Shown here piece by piece: positions 1-12,800 of a stretch of DNA of 64,000 bases; within the stretch, counting starts at the first letter, position 1, and each line of letters starts with the position of its first letter. The stretch is from Morinoia aosen. Taxonomy: Eukaryota; Arthropoda; Malacostraca; Amphipoda; Talitridae. A model generated the notes under the pieces. That model was given only the letters and a program-made list of their open reading frames with translations, searched no databases and was not told the DNA's origin. The stretch covers positions 66,028,201-66,092,200 of the forward strand of contig CM059562.1 in assembly GCA_030386875.1 (NCBI GenBank), given 5' to 3'. Position numbers and translations under genes: made by a program.

Positions 1-3000
1 TAGAGAAAAATATTGAAAAGAACTTACAGATTTCAGCCATTTTAAAGGCGGTGGGATACTTTCAGAGTACTTTCACTTTCACAGAACGTACCGGCATAAT
101 TAACTCAATTTGCAGTATTCGTTTGTACTCAAAGGACGTGAGTAGAATTTTAATTCTGATGCAACTAACCAAATTACGAGCCAGCGCAAACGAAGTCTCA
201 CTCTCCCTCGGAGGTGCGGAGTGTCTCGCTGCTCTGCTTTACTCGTTGCTGGTTTGAATTTTAATCACACGTGACGACTCTCACGAGCGCGTAGGTCTAA
301 TGCTTTGCATAATAACACGAAGCTACGACCTCAAATCTGGGAAAAATTACAGACACAACGCTTAAAGTAGGGCCGAAGATCTTTACGGGGCCCCTCGTTT
401 GGAAGATACATCAAAAATTATACAAAAGTGAGGTGTTTTTCGTTTAAAGGAATTTTGATGGGAACTGAAAATTGTAAATATAATGAAACATTTTTCGTCA
501 AGAAATTTGTTCGTCTTTGGAAAAAAATATGTGCTCCAAAATAATGAAACCCTGCTTAGAACGTCGAAAGAGTTTTGCACAAGTGACTGTAAGTGACTGT
601 AAAGAGCAAGCATTCAGAATATTCAATACTTATCTGAGGTACATTTTATGTTTATTAAATGTTTTAAATGCAATTAAATGCTGTTTGAACGTTGTTTCCG
701 GACAATTAATTATTTATTTTAAAGGGTAGTAAAATTTCGTTTGCTGATCGTAAAGAAATAACGTAGTGAACTTTCATTAAAACATTATTTTTTTTTGTTT
801 CACTGAATAGTACGAGATACTCTCTGGCTAGAGTAAATTAATTAACCAGTCGCACGTTTACCTTTAGGGACTCAAAAATTTTTAATCATTTTAGTTCTTG
901 ACATAGATTGGGCATTCTCCTTAAATAAATCATTTTGTTTTGTCATTGCAATCTTCGCTTCATGCACAGTCGTTGCGTTAGGTTTCGAAGATAGTCTTGT
1001 TGGAAGTATAAGAGCAGATTCATTTTGGAATATTCCCTTTGAGGGAATGAAGCGTTAGAGACTAGTGACGAGTGTCATCAACTGTCATAAAAAACGAAAC
1101 TACGGTATTTGTGAGACAAAAAAGTTCATTGGAATAAAAAACCAGGCATATCATTTATTACAACAGGAGGCCTCGGAAAATCAAGCACTTATTTTATTAC
1201 TGGAATGAATTAGCGCGTACATCCGGGTCACTCTCTGGTGGGCACGATTATACTGGTTTTGCTGCAACTGAGCACCCATCAGTGCGCTTTTACAGATCTT
1301 TCACAGGTGCAAACTATAATTAAATCTATATATACTCGAACATGGCATTGGGAAATACGGAAAACATGCATTTGGTTACTTACTTACATGACTACAAGGG
1401 AATAAAAAGCATCTTTCGCTGAACTATTCACCTAATTTCCTAACTGTTTATAGGTTGGAATACAACCAATAGAAAACAAGGATACTGACTTGTAAGAGTT
1501 TCATTACCGAGCTGCTCGGAACGATCGATTTCAATTCTCGTTTCAGACCAGCGCCGATTATTTATCCATTTCCTTGCATTAGAACACTAACGTGATCTAA
1601 ATATCATTCACATTCAAAAGCATTCGAACAAAAAAAAAGAGGGTTCGAAGACTATCACTAACAGTAGGTGACTTTCGGATTTGTAGCTACATAGAAGGAA
1701 CAATAATTATGGAAGAATTTCAAAAACATGTATCCAAATCAGCTTGATGACCCGTGTTCTGTTCGCGTGTTTTACCATAAATTGAAGAAATGGAAAGCTG
1801 AAACTAAAATTTCCCCGCTTGTAAAAATTCATGAAAATAATTCCGTGTAATTCCAGTTCGAATTTTCCCAGGAATTCCCAGGAGACGGTCTCTTGAACTT
1901 GGTTTTATTCCAATCAGTTAAGTAAAAAATAGTGGAAGAATAACATTGGTCTCATTTCCATGGGGCTTCAAATGAAGTCGATTGAAAAAATTATGGTATT
2001 ATTTCTACCGATCACACACACTCAAAATGTTTGCACAGAATACGTTTGCACAGATTTAAATGTAGGTTGTCACCTTGCTCTCGAATAATGTACCTTATGA
2101 ATAAATAGATTAATGAAAGTCAATTTGTTTCTGTCTCTTATTTCCAAAGTTCTGGGTTATTTTGTTCGTGATTTTTTGTGAATAATCTTCACTATAGTGC
2201 AACGCTGTTGTTTCTCACTTGTCAAAGATACGTTGCATCTCAGCTGTCCGTCTCGATGTCCTGCTCGTTAAATGGTGGTTTCAGCAGAAGAATCAAGGGA
2301 GGAAATAGCTACCGTATATCCTAGCATCCCTTTAAAAAATTTGCATTTCTTGCTCGTTTCAATTGTTCCTTTCTTCATAAGGCTTCATGCTTTTATTTCT
2401 TTACCGATACATAACGTTTTACGCTCCTCATGTTTATACGTATGGTTTCAACACATTTTCGGACTGTTAAAGCAAACTCTTTACCTACTTACATCTTTTA
2501 TCCCTCTCATTTTGCCTATGAAGCGATGTAGCAGTAGGAGCAGAAATCAAAGGTGGCTTTACTTGCAATGATTTTGTACCTTCCTAATTTTGTAACTTTG
2601 GAATCTCCGCTAAACCAAAAAGTGAACCCAGTAAGACTGGTGACATGCTACCATCAACCAAAACTCATTTTCAAAGCCAAATTTTTTACTCGTTTCAGAT
2701 ATCCATTCCAAATATTTTCTCCTCTCTTTTCCACATGAAAAATGAGCCAGCCTTCCATAAAATATTTTAGAACCCAATACAACGCAAATTTCAAGCTTTA
2801 TCGCATTTTTAGTCCTATGCAAAGACCCAGCGTAAAATGCTTTCTCTGCAATGTTTTTTTCCACGCGTGTTTCACTGGCTTATTGCTGTACTCGTATGAA
2901 AGCGTAAAATCTGGATGAATTAAATTTACCCAGTCGTGAAAGTACCCAGAGTGTATTTCCGCACTGACTCTATTTCACGAGTAATATTTCAAATTCTGCT

Positions 3001-5401
3001 CAAAAATAAGGTGCAAGTTTGATATAATTTTGGTTTCAGCTCTAGAAGTAATCTGAATGTGCATTTTAGTTACTGAAATCATACAATTTTAGTCCCATTG
3101 CGATCGTTTCATAATAGTGGAATACACAGCGGCTGATCATAGTCGCCATGTCATGCCGTCTTCAGCTCGTAAATGTCTAGAAAAAATTGAAAAGAAAGGC
3201 TCAAGATGTGGAAGAGCAGCCATCTTGGTTCCCGTCCAACAAAACTCGTCTCGATAAGAAGGTGTCATTGCAATGATGCTCGTACACGAGCAACGCGTCT
3301 CGGAATTATTTGCATTTCGAATTCTCGACTTAGCTTATCTGTTTCAGATATCGAGACGGGGCGGAGGAAGGGACTGGCGTAAAAAGTTTCCTCTAAAATA
3401 TTTTACTTGAAATACTCAACACGCCCCTATAATACCAAATGAACAACAGTATTCGATGAAAGTAGATTTAAATTAGAGATAATGTTGAACTCAATTCAAT
3501 TTTCAGGAAAAAGAAATTGATTTTTTTTATTCCAATGCGAAGGTGAAAAGATGTTTGAAACGTGTTGTGTTATTCACGCAAGATATTGACCGGATATTTC
3601 AAACATAAGTATATAAGGCCTCTGTGCATTTGAAAGAAACAAATGAAGAAAAAAATTTGCTTTTTAACCCACTCATGGTTTGGCATTACTAGTAAAATTC
3701 ATGATTACAAAGACAAGAGAAGCCGCAAACGTAAAAATCTGAACGAATCATGCATTGTTGGAGTTATTGTTATTTAAATGGTCGCTTAAATGACTCAGGA
3801 AGACGAAAATCACATGCGCGCGTAGAAGTAATTCCATCTCACGACTGTAGCCATGTTTCCCAACTTCAACTACAAACATAGATGAGATTAACTAGTCAAT
3901 TTCAAGTTGGATTTGCTTTCGCTTCAAGTGTACAGAACTGGGAGTGACTGGCAAGCTGGCGCTCCGCCCTCAACATTAACTACAATTTCTGTTTTTTGCT
4001 TCAGGTTTTGAGCAGAGATACAATATTGAACTTTTTTCTAATTAAATTCCTTTAGGTTGAGTTTTTCTACTGAAATCAGTGAGAACCATTAAACACGTTG
4101 TGGATCTGTTAACACTATAGAGCGTCATCAGTTTTTAAATGGTCTTGTAGTTAAATTTGGAGCATATTCTTTTTTGAGGATTTGGGCTGGGAAAAAAAAG
4201 ATCCGGCAATACTGGTTAAGGGAGGGTTCCTATGATAGTGTGATACATGTATGTGAAAAAACTTGCTCTCTGAGTGACTACATATAGCACTTAGTTCCTG
4301 CTGAGCGTTTCTTGATATTGTCACCGGCAGACTTTCGGCCATGACCAACATCTCTACGTTTTTCTAAGAGTAAATCAAGTGGAAGTAATAGAGACTGACA
4401 TCAATCGAGCGATTGAGCTTAATGTGAATTTAAGCTCTCCCAGACGCACTTAGAACAATTGAGGTTCTGCAGAAAAAATACCAAGACTCACCGGGTGACA
4501 CTGATAGCTTCATTTAGGCTTTCGGTGTCTCTCCGAATTATCTTGGCATGGCATTGAAGCTTGAGAGCTTCATAGAGTTTGGTGGACGTCCTCAATCCTA
4601 TTCTGATTGCTAAAATGCCGAGGCAGAGTGAATTGGTTAGGGAATTTTAAGCTGAGTTAATTGAAGATGTTTTTTGCGTTCTGCTGGTCTGTACCGGGAG
4701 CTGAACGATCTCTATAGAATGAGACCTTAAATTACTGTCCTGAATAATTGACTAGGGCAATATTTGATAAAATCCGACCGTAGATGGCATGAAAAATTGA
4801 CTATGATTAATGAATATGCGACTACATTGGACCTAACGTTCATCATTGTTCTGAGTTCCATTCCATGAGAATCAAACTTGTAAAACTACGTAAAATTTAA
4901 CTCTGATGATTCATGTTTTAAATTTTTATTTTATTTTAACGATTTCTATGATGTTGAAACTCGGACGAAAGAAAACTGTTAGCAACAGAATATTCCCTAC
5001 CGTGGATATACCATGCACGACACGGCCGGTTCTATCATAATTGTAATAACTGTTCGTAATCAATGGCTTGGTTAGTTTTTACTGAGAAAGCAGCAATATT
5101 TTTAGCATACCTGGAAAGGCTTCAATTCTGCTACATTGTAAAGCAGACTTAATTTTCGACAGACTTGAGGTAATGCATCATCGTTCATTTTTTTCGTGAC
5201 GCGCAAGCATATTACGTGATCCATCAAAACCGCCCTAATAAGCCAGGGCGTAATGCGGTGCTCCCTTTGGACAGTCCAGAATATTTCACAAAATTTCTCG
5301 TGCATTAACTTTCCATATATACATTCATTCATATGATGATCCATATAAAAAAAAATATATATATATATGTTCTGCTCAATACATATGTACGTGTATGTAT
5401 G
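1..5401. other. No gene found; AT-rich non-coding sequence
   Basis: Only short chance open frames. A small inverted repeat (ATTCCCT, TTG, AGGGAAT) lies at 1032-1048. No splice-bounded coding exon, RNA gene or transposon was recognised. Confidence 0.6.
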
Positions 5402-5792
5402 AGTATGTATGTACAGTAGTAATATATGTAAATTACCAATTTGTAAATATCCATGGCAATCACCATACATATATCTTTATGTAATATATTCCTCAATTAG
5501 TGCACATATATTAAAAAAAATAATAAATAGAAATAAAAAAATAAAAAATAAAAAAAATAAAAAAAAATAAATAAAAAAAGCAAAAAAAAAATATAATAAC
5601 AAAAAAAATAAATAAAAAAATAATAATAATAATAATAATAATAAAAAATAAGAAAATAATAATAAAAAAAATAAAAAAATAATAGAAAAAAAAGAATATA
5701 TGTATATGTGTACAATAATAATGTTATATGTAAATCATCATTTTGGAAATACCCACAGCAATCATCATACATACCTTTATGTAAATTATTCC
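5402..5792 (+). repeat. ~300-bp direct duplication flanking an A-rich core
   Basis: The segments 5402-5493 and 5701-5792 align along their length (ATATGTAAAT, GCAATCA, CATACAT, CTTTATGTAA and ATTCCT blocks), about 80% alike. Between them lies a 180-base AAT/A-rich tract (5514-5695) and, before the first copy, a TA run. It looks like one and a fraction units of an AT-rich satellite. Open frames across it on the minus strand are by-products of the composition. Confidence 0.75.
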
Positions 5793-8700
5793 TAAATCTG
5801 TATGAATGTGTGTAATATAACTAAATATATAACTAACTATTTTGCGGATTAGTCGATTAGGGATGGGTACATGAGATTACCTTGTAGATATAACTCAGCC
5901 TTTTAATGTAATATAAGGTTAATATGTATATATAGATACGCCTGACCTATAATATTAGGTAATAGCCACATCGGCACTTTAGAACTTGATAATTTGTACA
6001 TACAAAGCCTCGAAAGGTTCCCTTACCCCATACCCCAGGGAAACCTTATATGTAAAATTACGTCAACAGGATCACCAAATTATGCGCTTCTTCCGCGTCT
6101 CTTTCCTCTCCTACTATCCTCTTCCTTTTCGCTTTCTGTTTCTTCTGGCACACCCTGTGCCAAACTCTTTCTTTCCTCTCATTCCTAATGGCATCGCCCC
6201 CCCCCCCCCCCCCCCACTTTTCATGCGCTCTCAAGCGAGGATCGCGAAACAATCACCACGGAAAAGTGCTGCCAAGGAATACATGTCCTGGTAACGCACC
6301 CTTTATTCCCCTCTCATTCAGCCTAGAAAAATTACACTCGAGCTCAGAATTTCGTTTGATTACTTTTTTGGGGAGGCTAGAATAGTTGGTCAAATTATTT
6401 CATTTCTTTTGAAGAAGGTTAATTTGTCAAGAATTTCGGCATATCATTAGCGCGCACAGATGTTTTGTGGTCATCAAAATGTGGCTTTTCGATATTGTTT
6501 TAAGAAAAAAGTCGTAATACTTATAAACTGAGCTTTATATATGATACTGCACAAGCGATTAGCCCAAAAAACGGAAGGTACAAAAGTTTTTCTTTACCTC
6601 ACACATCTTCCTATTATCCTCTCAGAGGGGCATTTGGTTTATTTTCTACTCAATAGTAAAATAACAGGTAAATATGTGTTATTTAATTCCATAACAGCAT
6701 CAGTTTCTCCATTCAATCATATTTTCGTTGTTGAAGCCTTCAGAGAAATGTTGCCCTGACTATGCCGTATAATTAATACATGTCCTATTGTACTCCAAAG
6801 TGACTTTCGGTTTCGCCTCAGAAGCCGTACAAGAAATAGAGGTCGTTTGGTTGCTTCAAGCTTCGGCGTAGTACAGCAATAATTGCAAGGAAAAACATCC
6901 AGTCCAAAAAATGTTTAAATACGTTAAGATTATTTAAAATTATATAAGTTATTGCGTTTCACTGCAATATGAATAACGTTTGCACTTTCTTTAGCGCAAC
7001 CAAAACCCAAAGATTTTCTGCATGCCTTCTCCCAGTGATTCTTGAGGTCATTAATTATTTTTCAGTAAAAAGTGACATCAGTAACATTTGAGACATAATG
7101 TCTAATCTTATATAATTTTTGAAAGTGAGATTATTGCTGAGAGAAACCTATTCACCAAGTATGACTCTTGAGCTTGAGAATTGTTTGGGCCAGTAACTGA
7201 AACAAATTAAAATATACAACATATACGTAAGAAACAGGAGATTTTACGGAGCTAAAACTGCATTCGCTAACAGCTAGATGGCCCTCTGATAGGTACAGCT
7301 TACGCATATTCAAAAATATTGGTGGTACCGTGAACCCCAATTGGGAAAATAAATCTTTGCTACTAGGAATGAACTTCATCGTCATGAGTACTCTTTTCGA
7401 ACGTTGTGAAGAATTTTAAGGAACACAATATACATAATCACCAGCTTCAGTCTCATTCCTTCTGAATACCTACCAAGATCAGTTCATGTTCATTTATTAA
7501 AAATTCTTAAGCTTCGGAGTGAGCAATTTATGAGGGTAGTGTGAGATTGAAAACATGGCTGCAATTACCTAGAGGGCTCAATATTTTTCAGTCATTTATG
7601 GGTGGGTGTCAGTGACGTAGGAATTCGACTTAGCCTCTATGCTCATAGGGTGTAGGACTGAAGCTCGAAGACTTGTGACAGAGTTTTTTATGCGTTATCA
7701 TCTTAGAATTAAGATCTACCTGTTATTATTTTCAAATTATGCTTCACTTTGCACACAAAAGTTAAATCTATCCCCCTTCGTTTACAGAAATCATACCTTT
7801 GGAACGCCCCATGCGTTTGACTTCGTCCGATGTTTCTCTTACGTACACTTTAGCATGTTAATGAAACCCTATATTTTCCCTTAGTCGTGCTATTAAGTTG
7901 GTGAGGTTTTTGTTTTTCTTTTATCTTCTTTGTCTTCCTTTTCGTAAAGTTACTGCACGAAAATAATACTCCAAATTTCCAGCCTGTACAAAACCATTGT
8001 GTGGGATCTCCTATTTCTAGCACAGTTTTTCATTTAATGCTAACATTCTCTTGTTTGAGATCGTTACACTTACTACAATTCTGCCCTCGAACCCAACGGC
8101 CATGATGCCTTTGCGACTCCATTCCACAATCATTTCCTTCGTGATTTGAGGAGCATTTTTGGTCGCAGGGCCGAAGAGAAAGGAAGGTGTGCCTGGCCGC
8201 GCTGTCATACGCGGTCGATACCGTCACTGATTACGTCCGTTCCGGTCAGCGGTCCCGACGATGAAACTGTGCCAGGCTGGATCTCCGAAACAATTTGATG
8301 TGGGCGCACCAGACCAAAACCTGAAGTGAAGGTTACCATACAAAGCGATTGTGAAATTCGTATCTTCGTTGCTGCATGTTATTCATTTCGAATGTACTGT
8401 CTGAATGCTTCAAATAACTAGTTGGTATTTTCTGAAACAAATGTTCTCTGTGATTTTCAGAATGTCAACTTTCGCGAGCGACTTAACTGGCTCCACACTC
8501 ATGCGTGAAATAAATGTAAATACTCCGTTCGTGCATGGGTTCAGAAATTTGTGTTGCTATTCTGCGAACTCATGTATCTTATCTTCCAGCTCTAATCGTG
8601 TTACACATTGCTATTTAAGGAGAGCACGTTTTTTCAGATTTTTTTTAGACAGTGCCCAATATTTGTAGCAATATCTAACTACAAGTTGGTTGCTTTATTT

Positions 8701-8896
8701 TGGACGTTTCCCTCAGCTCTAGAGATAAGTGTTTGGAAGGGTACACACGCAGAAATATATATGCACTATTTCCTTCGAGTTTATTGTACATAAAAATCGG
8801 TCATACCTGCCTAAACTAATCATCATTCCTGTATTTTGAAAAATTACACAGTTCACAACGAATACACACTAATAAATGCCGTATCATTTATTCGCA
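5793..8896. other. No gene found; includes pyrimidine-rich tract and a GC-rich patch
   Basis: A C/T-rich stretch at 6080-6190 precedes the poly-C run. A GC-richer patch at 8090-8290 has two overlapping minus-strand frames of about 63 residues with no recognisable protein; it may be regulatory sequence of the downstream gene. Confidence 0.5.
6197..6215 (+). repeat. Poly-C tract (19 C)
   Basis: An unbroken run of 19 C follows a 110-base pyrimidine-rich segment. On the minus strand this is a G19 run able to form G-quadruplex structures; length is likely to vary or to be miscalled. Confidence 0.95.
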
Positions 8897-8983
8897 GGTA
8901 CAATGCCGCTTCAGAAGGAGAACCGCCGCGAGAGCACCTGCTTACGTCACGCTAAAGACTGTCCTTCGTAGCTCATGTGAACT
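8897..8983 (+). other. Possible 5' untranslated exon of the ADAMTSL5-like gene
   Basis: Coding exon 1 begins with a splice acceptor, so an untranslated exon should lie upstream. This 87-base GC-rich patch stands out from AT-rich surroundings and is bounded by tattcgcag (ending 8896) and the donor GTGAGT (8984). It contains an ATG at 8904 that opens 22 codons and stops at TAG, which would be an upstream reading frame. A second candidate donor, GTAAGT at 9448, could end another leader exon. No TATA box or clear initiator was found for either. This is a guess from splice-site appearance and composition. Confidence 0.3.
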
Positions 8984-9247
8984 GTGAGTATGGCACGTAT
9001 CTCCCATGCACTCTTAGTTTTCAATTATTGTATGTTACACTTGTAATGGAAATAGTAATTACAGCTGTGATATTGAGAGGGGACTAAATTTCCAATAAAT
9101 AAAAAAAAATTCGAGTAGGGCCTGCGAAAACTAAGAGATGAACAGCCTTCATTTAACGATCGGAATTGACTTTTGTCTTCACTTCCTGCACTTTTTCGAT
9201 GAAGTACATTTAGTGTCTCTACTATATAAATATTAGAATGTGTAAAG

Positions 9248-9271
9248 ATACACTTTGCGAACAAAGTGTAT
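9248..9271. repeat. Short hairpin, 10-bp perfect arms, CGAA loop
   Basis: ATACACTTTG and CAAAGTGTAT flank a four-base CGAA loop. It sits between the two candidate leader-exon donors upstream of coding exon 1. No function is evident. Confidence 0.7.
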
Positions 9272-9778
9272 AGTTGGAATGGAACGTACGAGAAATTTTG
9301 CTCGCTATTCTCGAAGATGTGTGGAGTGAATTCGTGTCGTAACCAATTTATGCACAGCTCTGTAATTCAAGTTGAATGGCACTTGATAGGAAGTCAGTTA
9401 AATCAGTACTGGTCATGAATCACAATTATGAATAATGAGGTGCAACGTAAGTATGATAGAGACCGACAGTATAATACAATATGCTATGACTTTTTCAAAA
9501 AGGCAACGCCATGTAAAGAATATTCAGACTATTATCTTTCACTGACCTCGAGTTTCACTGACCAATTTGAACACACATTAGTGAAACCTGCTGCAAAATG
9601 GAACCGAAAATTCTGAAGTGTCAAACATTTTTCGTTCATGTACTTTTCTGTAATGTTTAGACTTAATTTATGCAAATTTGTCTCAAAAGAAACCATAAAT
9701 TTCATCAAAACGTTATCCTCAAAAATATTTCACAAGTAATAATGATTGTTATGAAGTTTTTATCCATTTAACTTACAG

Positions 9779-9829
9779 AGCATCCCGATGACGGCCATGG
9801 TCACCGCCCTCCTAGTTTTTTCAACTCAA
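9779..9829 (+). CDS. ADAMTSL5: Coding exon 1: start codon and first half of the signal peptide
   Basis: A pyrimidine-containing acceptor ending in ttacag at 9778 and a strong donor GTAAGT at 9830 define a 51-base exon. ATG at 9788 opens 14 codons (MTAMVTALLVFSTQ) and the exon ends in phase 0. Exon 2 starts in phase 0 with LMVFCVAATSAAEA. Joined, they give a good signal peptide of about 28 residues: hydrophobic core, then small residues before a likely cleavage site near Ala25-Ala28. Exon 2 alone would give only a short, poorly formed leader with a weak start context, so this exon is the better start. A second in-frame ATG at 9797 could also serve. The intron that follows is 11,320 bases. The acceptor upstream implies at least one more untranslated exon further 5'. 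This assignment is inference from phase and peptide fit, not homology. Confidence 0.72.
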
Positions 9830-12800
9830 GTAAGTGCGACCTAATGTTTTTACCGTCGAGTGAGGAAAAAATTTTCTCTAGTTCAACTTCGTTGGCAAAC
9901 GCAAGCAAGTTAATACTATAGAGCTTCTCAAATCCAGTGTAAAATAACAATGAGTATTTTTGAATTGAACCGAGTGAAATGGAAATATGCATCGTTAAAT
10001 ACGCAATTTTAATATAAGCAGAGCCTTCGCACTTAATCCCCTCGTGCCTTCACGGGTTCCAGTTCTTAACTTCGATCAAAATAAAGAAACGCACCGAAAC
10101 TCCGGGCGTAAGTAAGAAGCTTAGCTATGCATCTGAGCGATCGCAATGCAATGCCTTACTTTGTACATAGGTAGGTCATGTGCGGCACCTTCGTGGTCGC
10201 GTTGTGGAACACATCTTCACCTCCCTCGTATTGGAAATCATCCCTTACATGAGTGCAGTTTTCAACTAATTTTGCTATCGCTTGATATCACATTTAGGTA
10301 TTCAAGTATACTCAAGGTATACTTAGGTATTCAAGTATACAGTAGTTCCGCAACGTTTCAGATTCGAGCTACTCATAAAACTTTGCGTTGATCACATTTC
10401 GTCATTTCCTTTTGTATCTTATTTAATTTGAACAGATTGACTTCATTTGACATTGCTGAATTTTTTATCATTAATGCGCGCATAATCAAATAAGCAGTAT
10501 TTAAGAAGATGTACTAATGATGTGTGTTTCAATGTTAATTTCTAATTTATTGAACCTCAAAAGCTTCAACAATGGCAAATAACTTTTTGATGGGATTGAA
10601 TTAGAACAAAGAATAAGTAAAAACTCCGTAGAGGAATTACGCTCCTTATAAAAGCATTCAACACATTGGAATTCAGAGCTACTCTGGCTTTGTGTTGAAA
10701 ATATCTAAAGAGGTTCTGCAAAGCACCCTAAGATTTTGAGAAAACGAGAGACATAAGCAAATAAGGCCGGAATTTAAATCATTCTTGGAACTAGATAAAA
10801 GATGGTTTTATGTTCGTGTTGGAGTAAATCTATGTTGAAAAAATAAAAATTACGCATAGACCACTCAACGTCAGGGTGCAGATATTGTACAAAATTAGTG
10901 ACGCACAAATCACACGTACGAAAAAAATTGAATTCATAATCATAGCATCCACAGAAACGCCGTCGAAAATTTCATATCTAACACTGATTTTCCAAAGTTC
11001 AGGCTCTTTATCAGTTTAGGTTCGCTTCGAAGGTAGTGATGTTAATTGCTTAAATGAAGATATTCAAATCGAGTTCTTTTGTCGGATCATGAATAAAAAC
11101 TAAATCTTTGTCCGATAAAACCAATTTGATACTCACTCATGCATGGTGATCTCCCAGCTAGCGTCTTAGACTCAGTACTATTCAATAAGATGATAGATAA
11201 CAAAATTTTCGTGATAATTAAAAATTACGAGTTCTCCACAATGTCGTCTAAAGATAATATGCTGGGGATTTCCGTTGTGTCATTGTTATTGCTAAAGCAA
11301 ATTGTATGAGAACAGAGAGAATAATTTTACTAATATTGTCACAAAATTTAATTTGTAAAACTTCATTGGTTTCATTCCTCCTTTTTATCCATCGAATCGT
11401 AATGACGTTATTAATTGAGCGATAATGGCATTGCTTACCGGTGAACGAAACGAAAGGTTTCGTTTTTGAAACGCGTGAACGAATTTTTTTCAGTTAAACA
11501 ATATAAACTGACTACACTTTCAAGAACGTCTATATACAACGTTCGGCCAAAAAGTGTGTCGCACTCAGGTAAAATGTATATATTATTTAAACAATTGTTT
11601 ACGCGTTTCCGCACAACAATTTACTTTTAAAGAAAATAATATTGAATTTATAATTGCGCCCAGTGTTATTGTTGCTAGTAATGCTCTTGCTCAATCTGTG
11701 ACAACAGGCATGAATTATCTCGCCGGAAAAATAACTACAAAACAAGCCTCTGTCATAGACGAAGGACTAGCTTTAAGTTTGGACCACGCTGAGAAATACG
11801 CCAGAGAAGTGTCTCAAATAATGGCCATCGAGCTTAACAACGAAGAAAAATTGATCAGTTGGAAAAGATGGTGGAGCGCAGTCATTCATTATTAACAGCG
11901 GCAGAGCTAAAATTCTGAAAACTTTCGCAAAGCGGCCTCTGGAGCGATTGATAGAAGCAAACCGGCGGAAAAGTGCAAAGCGCTTGACTATGAAGCATGT
12001 TCAACGAAGGCTATAAGGAAATCTCTACGAGTATCATGCGGCAACAACTGGAGGAAATAGGTTCCAGCAGTATAGCGTCGCCTATAAATATTTTCGAACA
12101 AAAAGGCTCCTGTTTGAAAATATTAGAAATGCTCAACTATAAAACAATAGAAACATGTCGTTTGGCCAGATGAATTGAGGTTCACTTCGTTCCAGAAAAT
12201 TGCAAAGGTAGATTGAGACAGGAAGCCATGGAAAATTGAATCTTTCGTGTTTTAATCCAGCAATGTATTAAGGCTTCAGGAGGGGAGGTGCAGTGACTTG
12301 GGGATGCTTCACATGCTCCGTATTAGATAAAGAACCCTTGCGCAGGATTCTTCCTTCTTTGAAATGCAATGAAAATGCAAAGCAATGAAATCTCAGAATT
12401 ATTTTATTATCTTTGCTCAGCGAATACCCCCATCTACAGATTTTATTTTCTTGATAGCTCTGTTGAAGACGACGAAACTTGCATTCTGTGTCTTACTTAG
12501 CGCAAGATTGGTTCAGGGATTAAAAGGGTGAATTTTCTAACATGGATTAGCCTCATCAGTCTCCTGATTTTAACCCCTGGGGAAAATTTGCGAAGTCAAC
12601 TGAAAAGAAAGCTGCGAGCTGCAACACCTCTTCCTTCTTCGTTAGCAGGTCTTTCTTAAACACCTTAAGAAAGATCTGTACTTTGTGCGAACAATCATTT
12701 TGATTGTTTGCAATATGCTGTTTTTTCTATACCAGATCGAACGCTAGCTTTAATAAAGGTAAAAGGAGATTGAAAAATTGTCAAGATTGATTGTTTTCAT

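Noticed and set aside
5102..5772. Minus-strand frames of 122 and 91 codons
   Set aside because: They run through TA and A-rich repeats (poly-Tyr/Phe product) and their similar starts come from the duplicated flanks, not from a gene family.
8017..8227. Two overlapping minus-strand frames of ~63 codons in a GC-richer patch
   Set aside because: Neither resembles a known protein and both lack supporting splice sites; composition alone explains the absence of stops.
10021..10108. Splice-bounded open patch after coding exon 1
   Set aside because: Its only open frame needs phase 2 in and phase 1 out, which cannot sit between exons 1 and 2 (phase 0 to phase 0).
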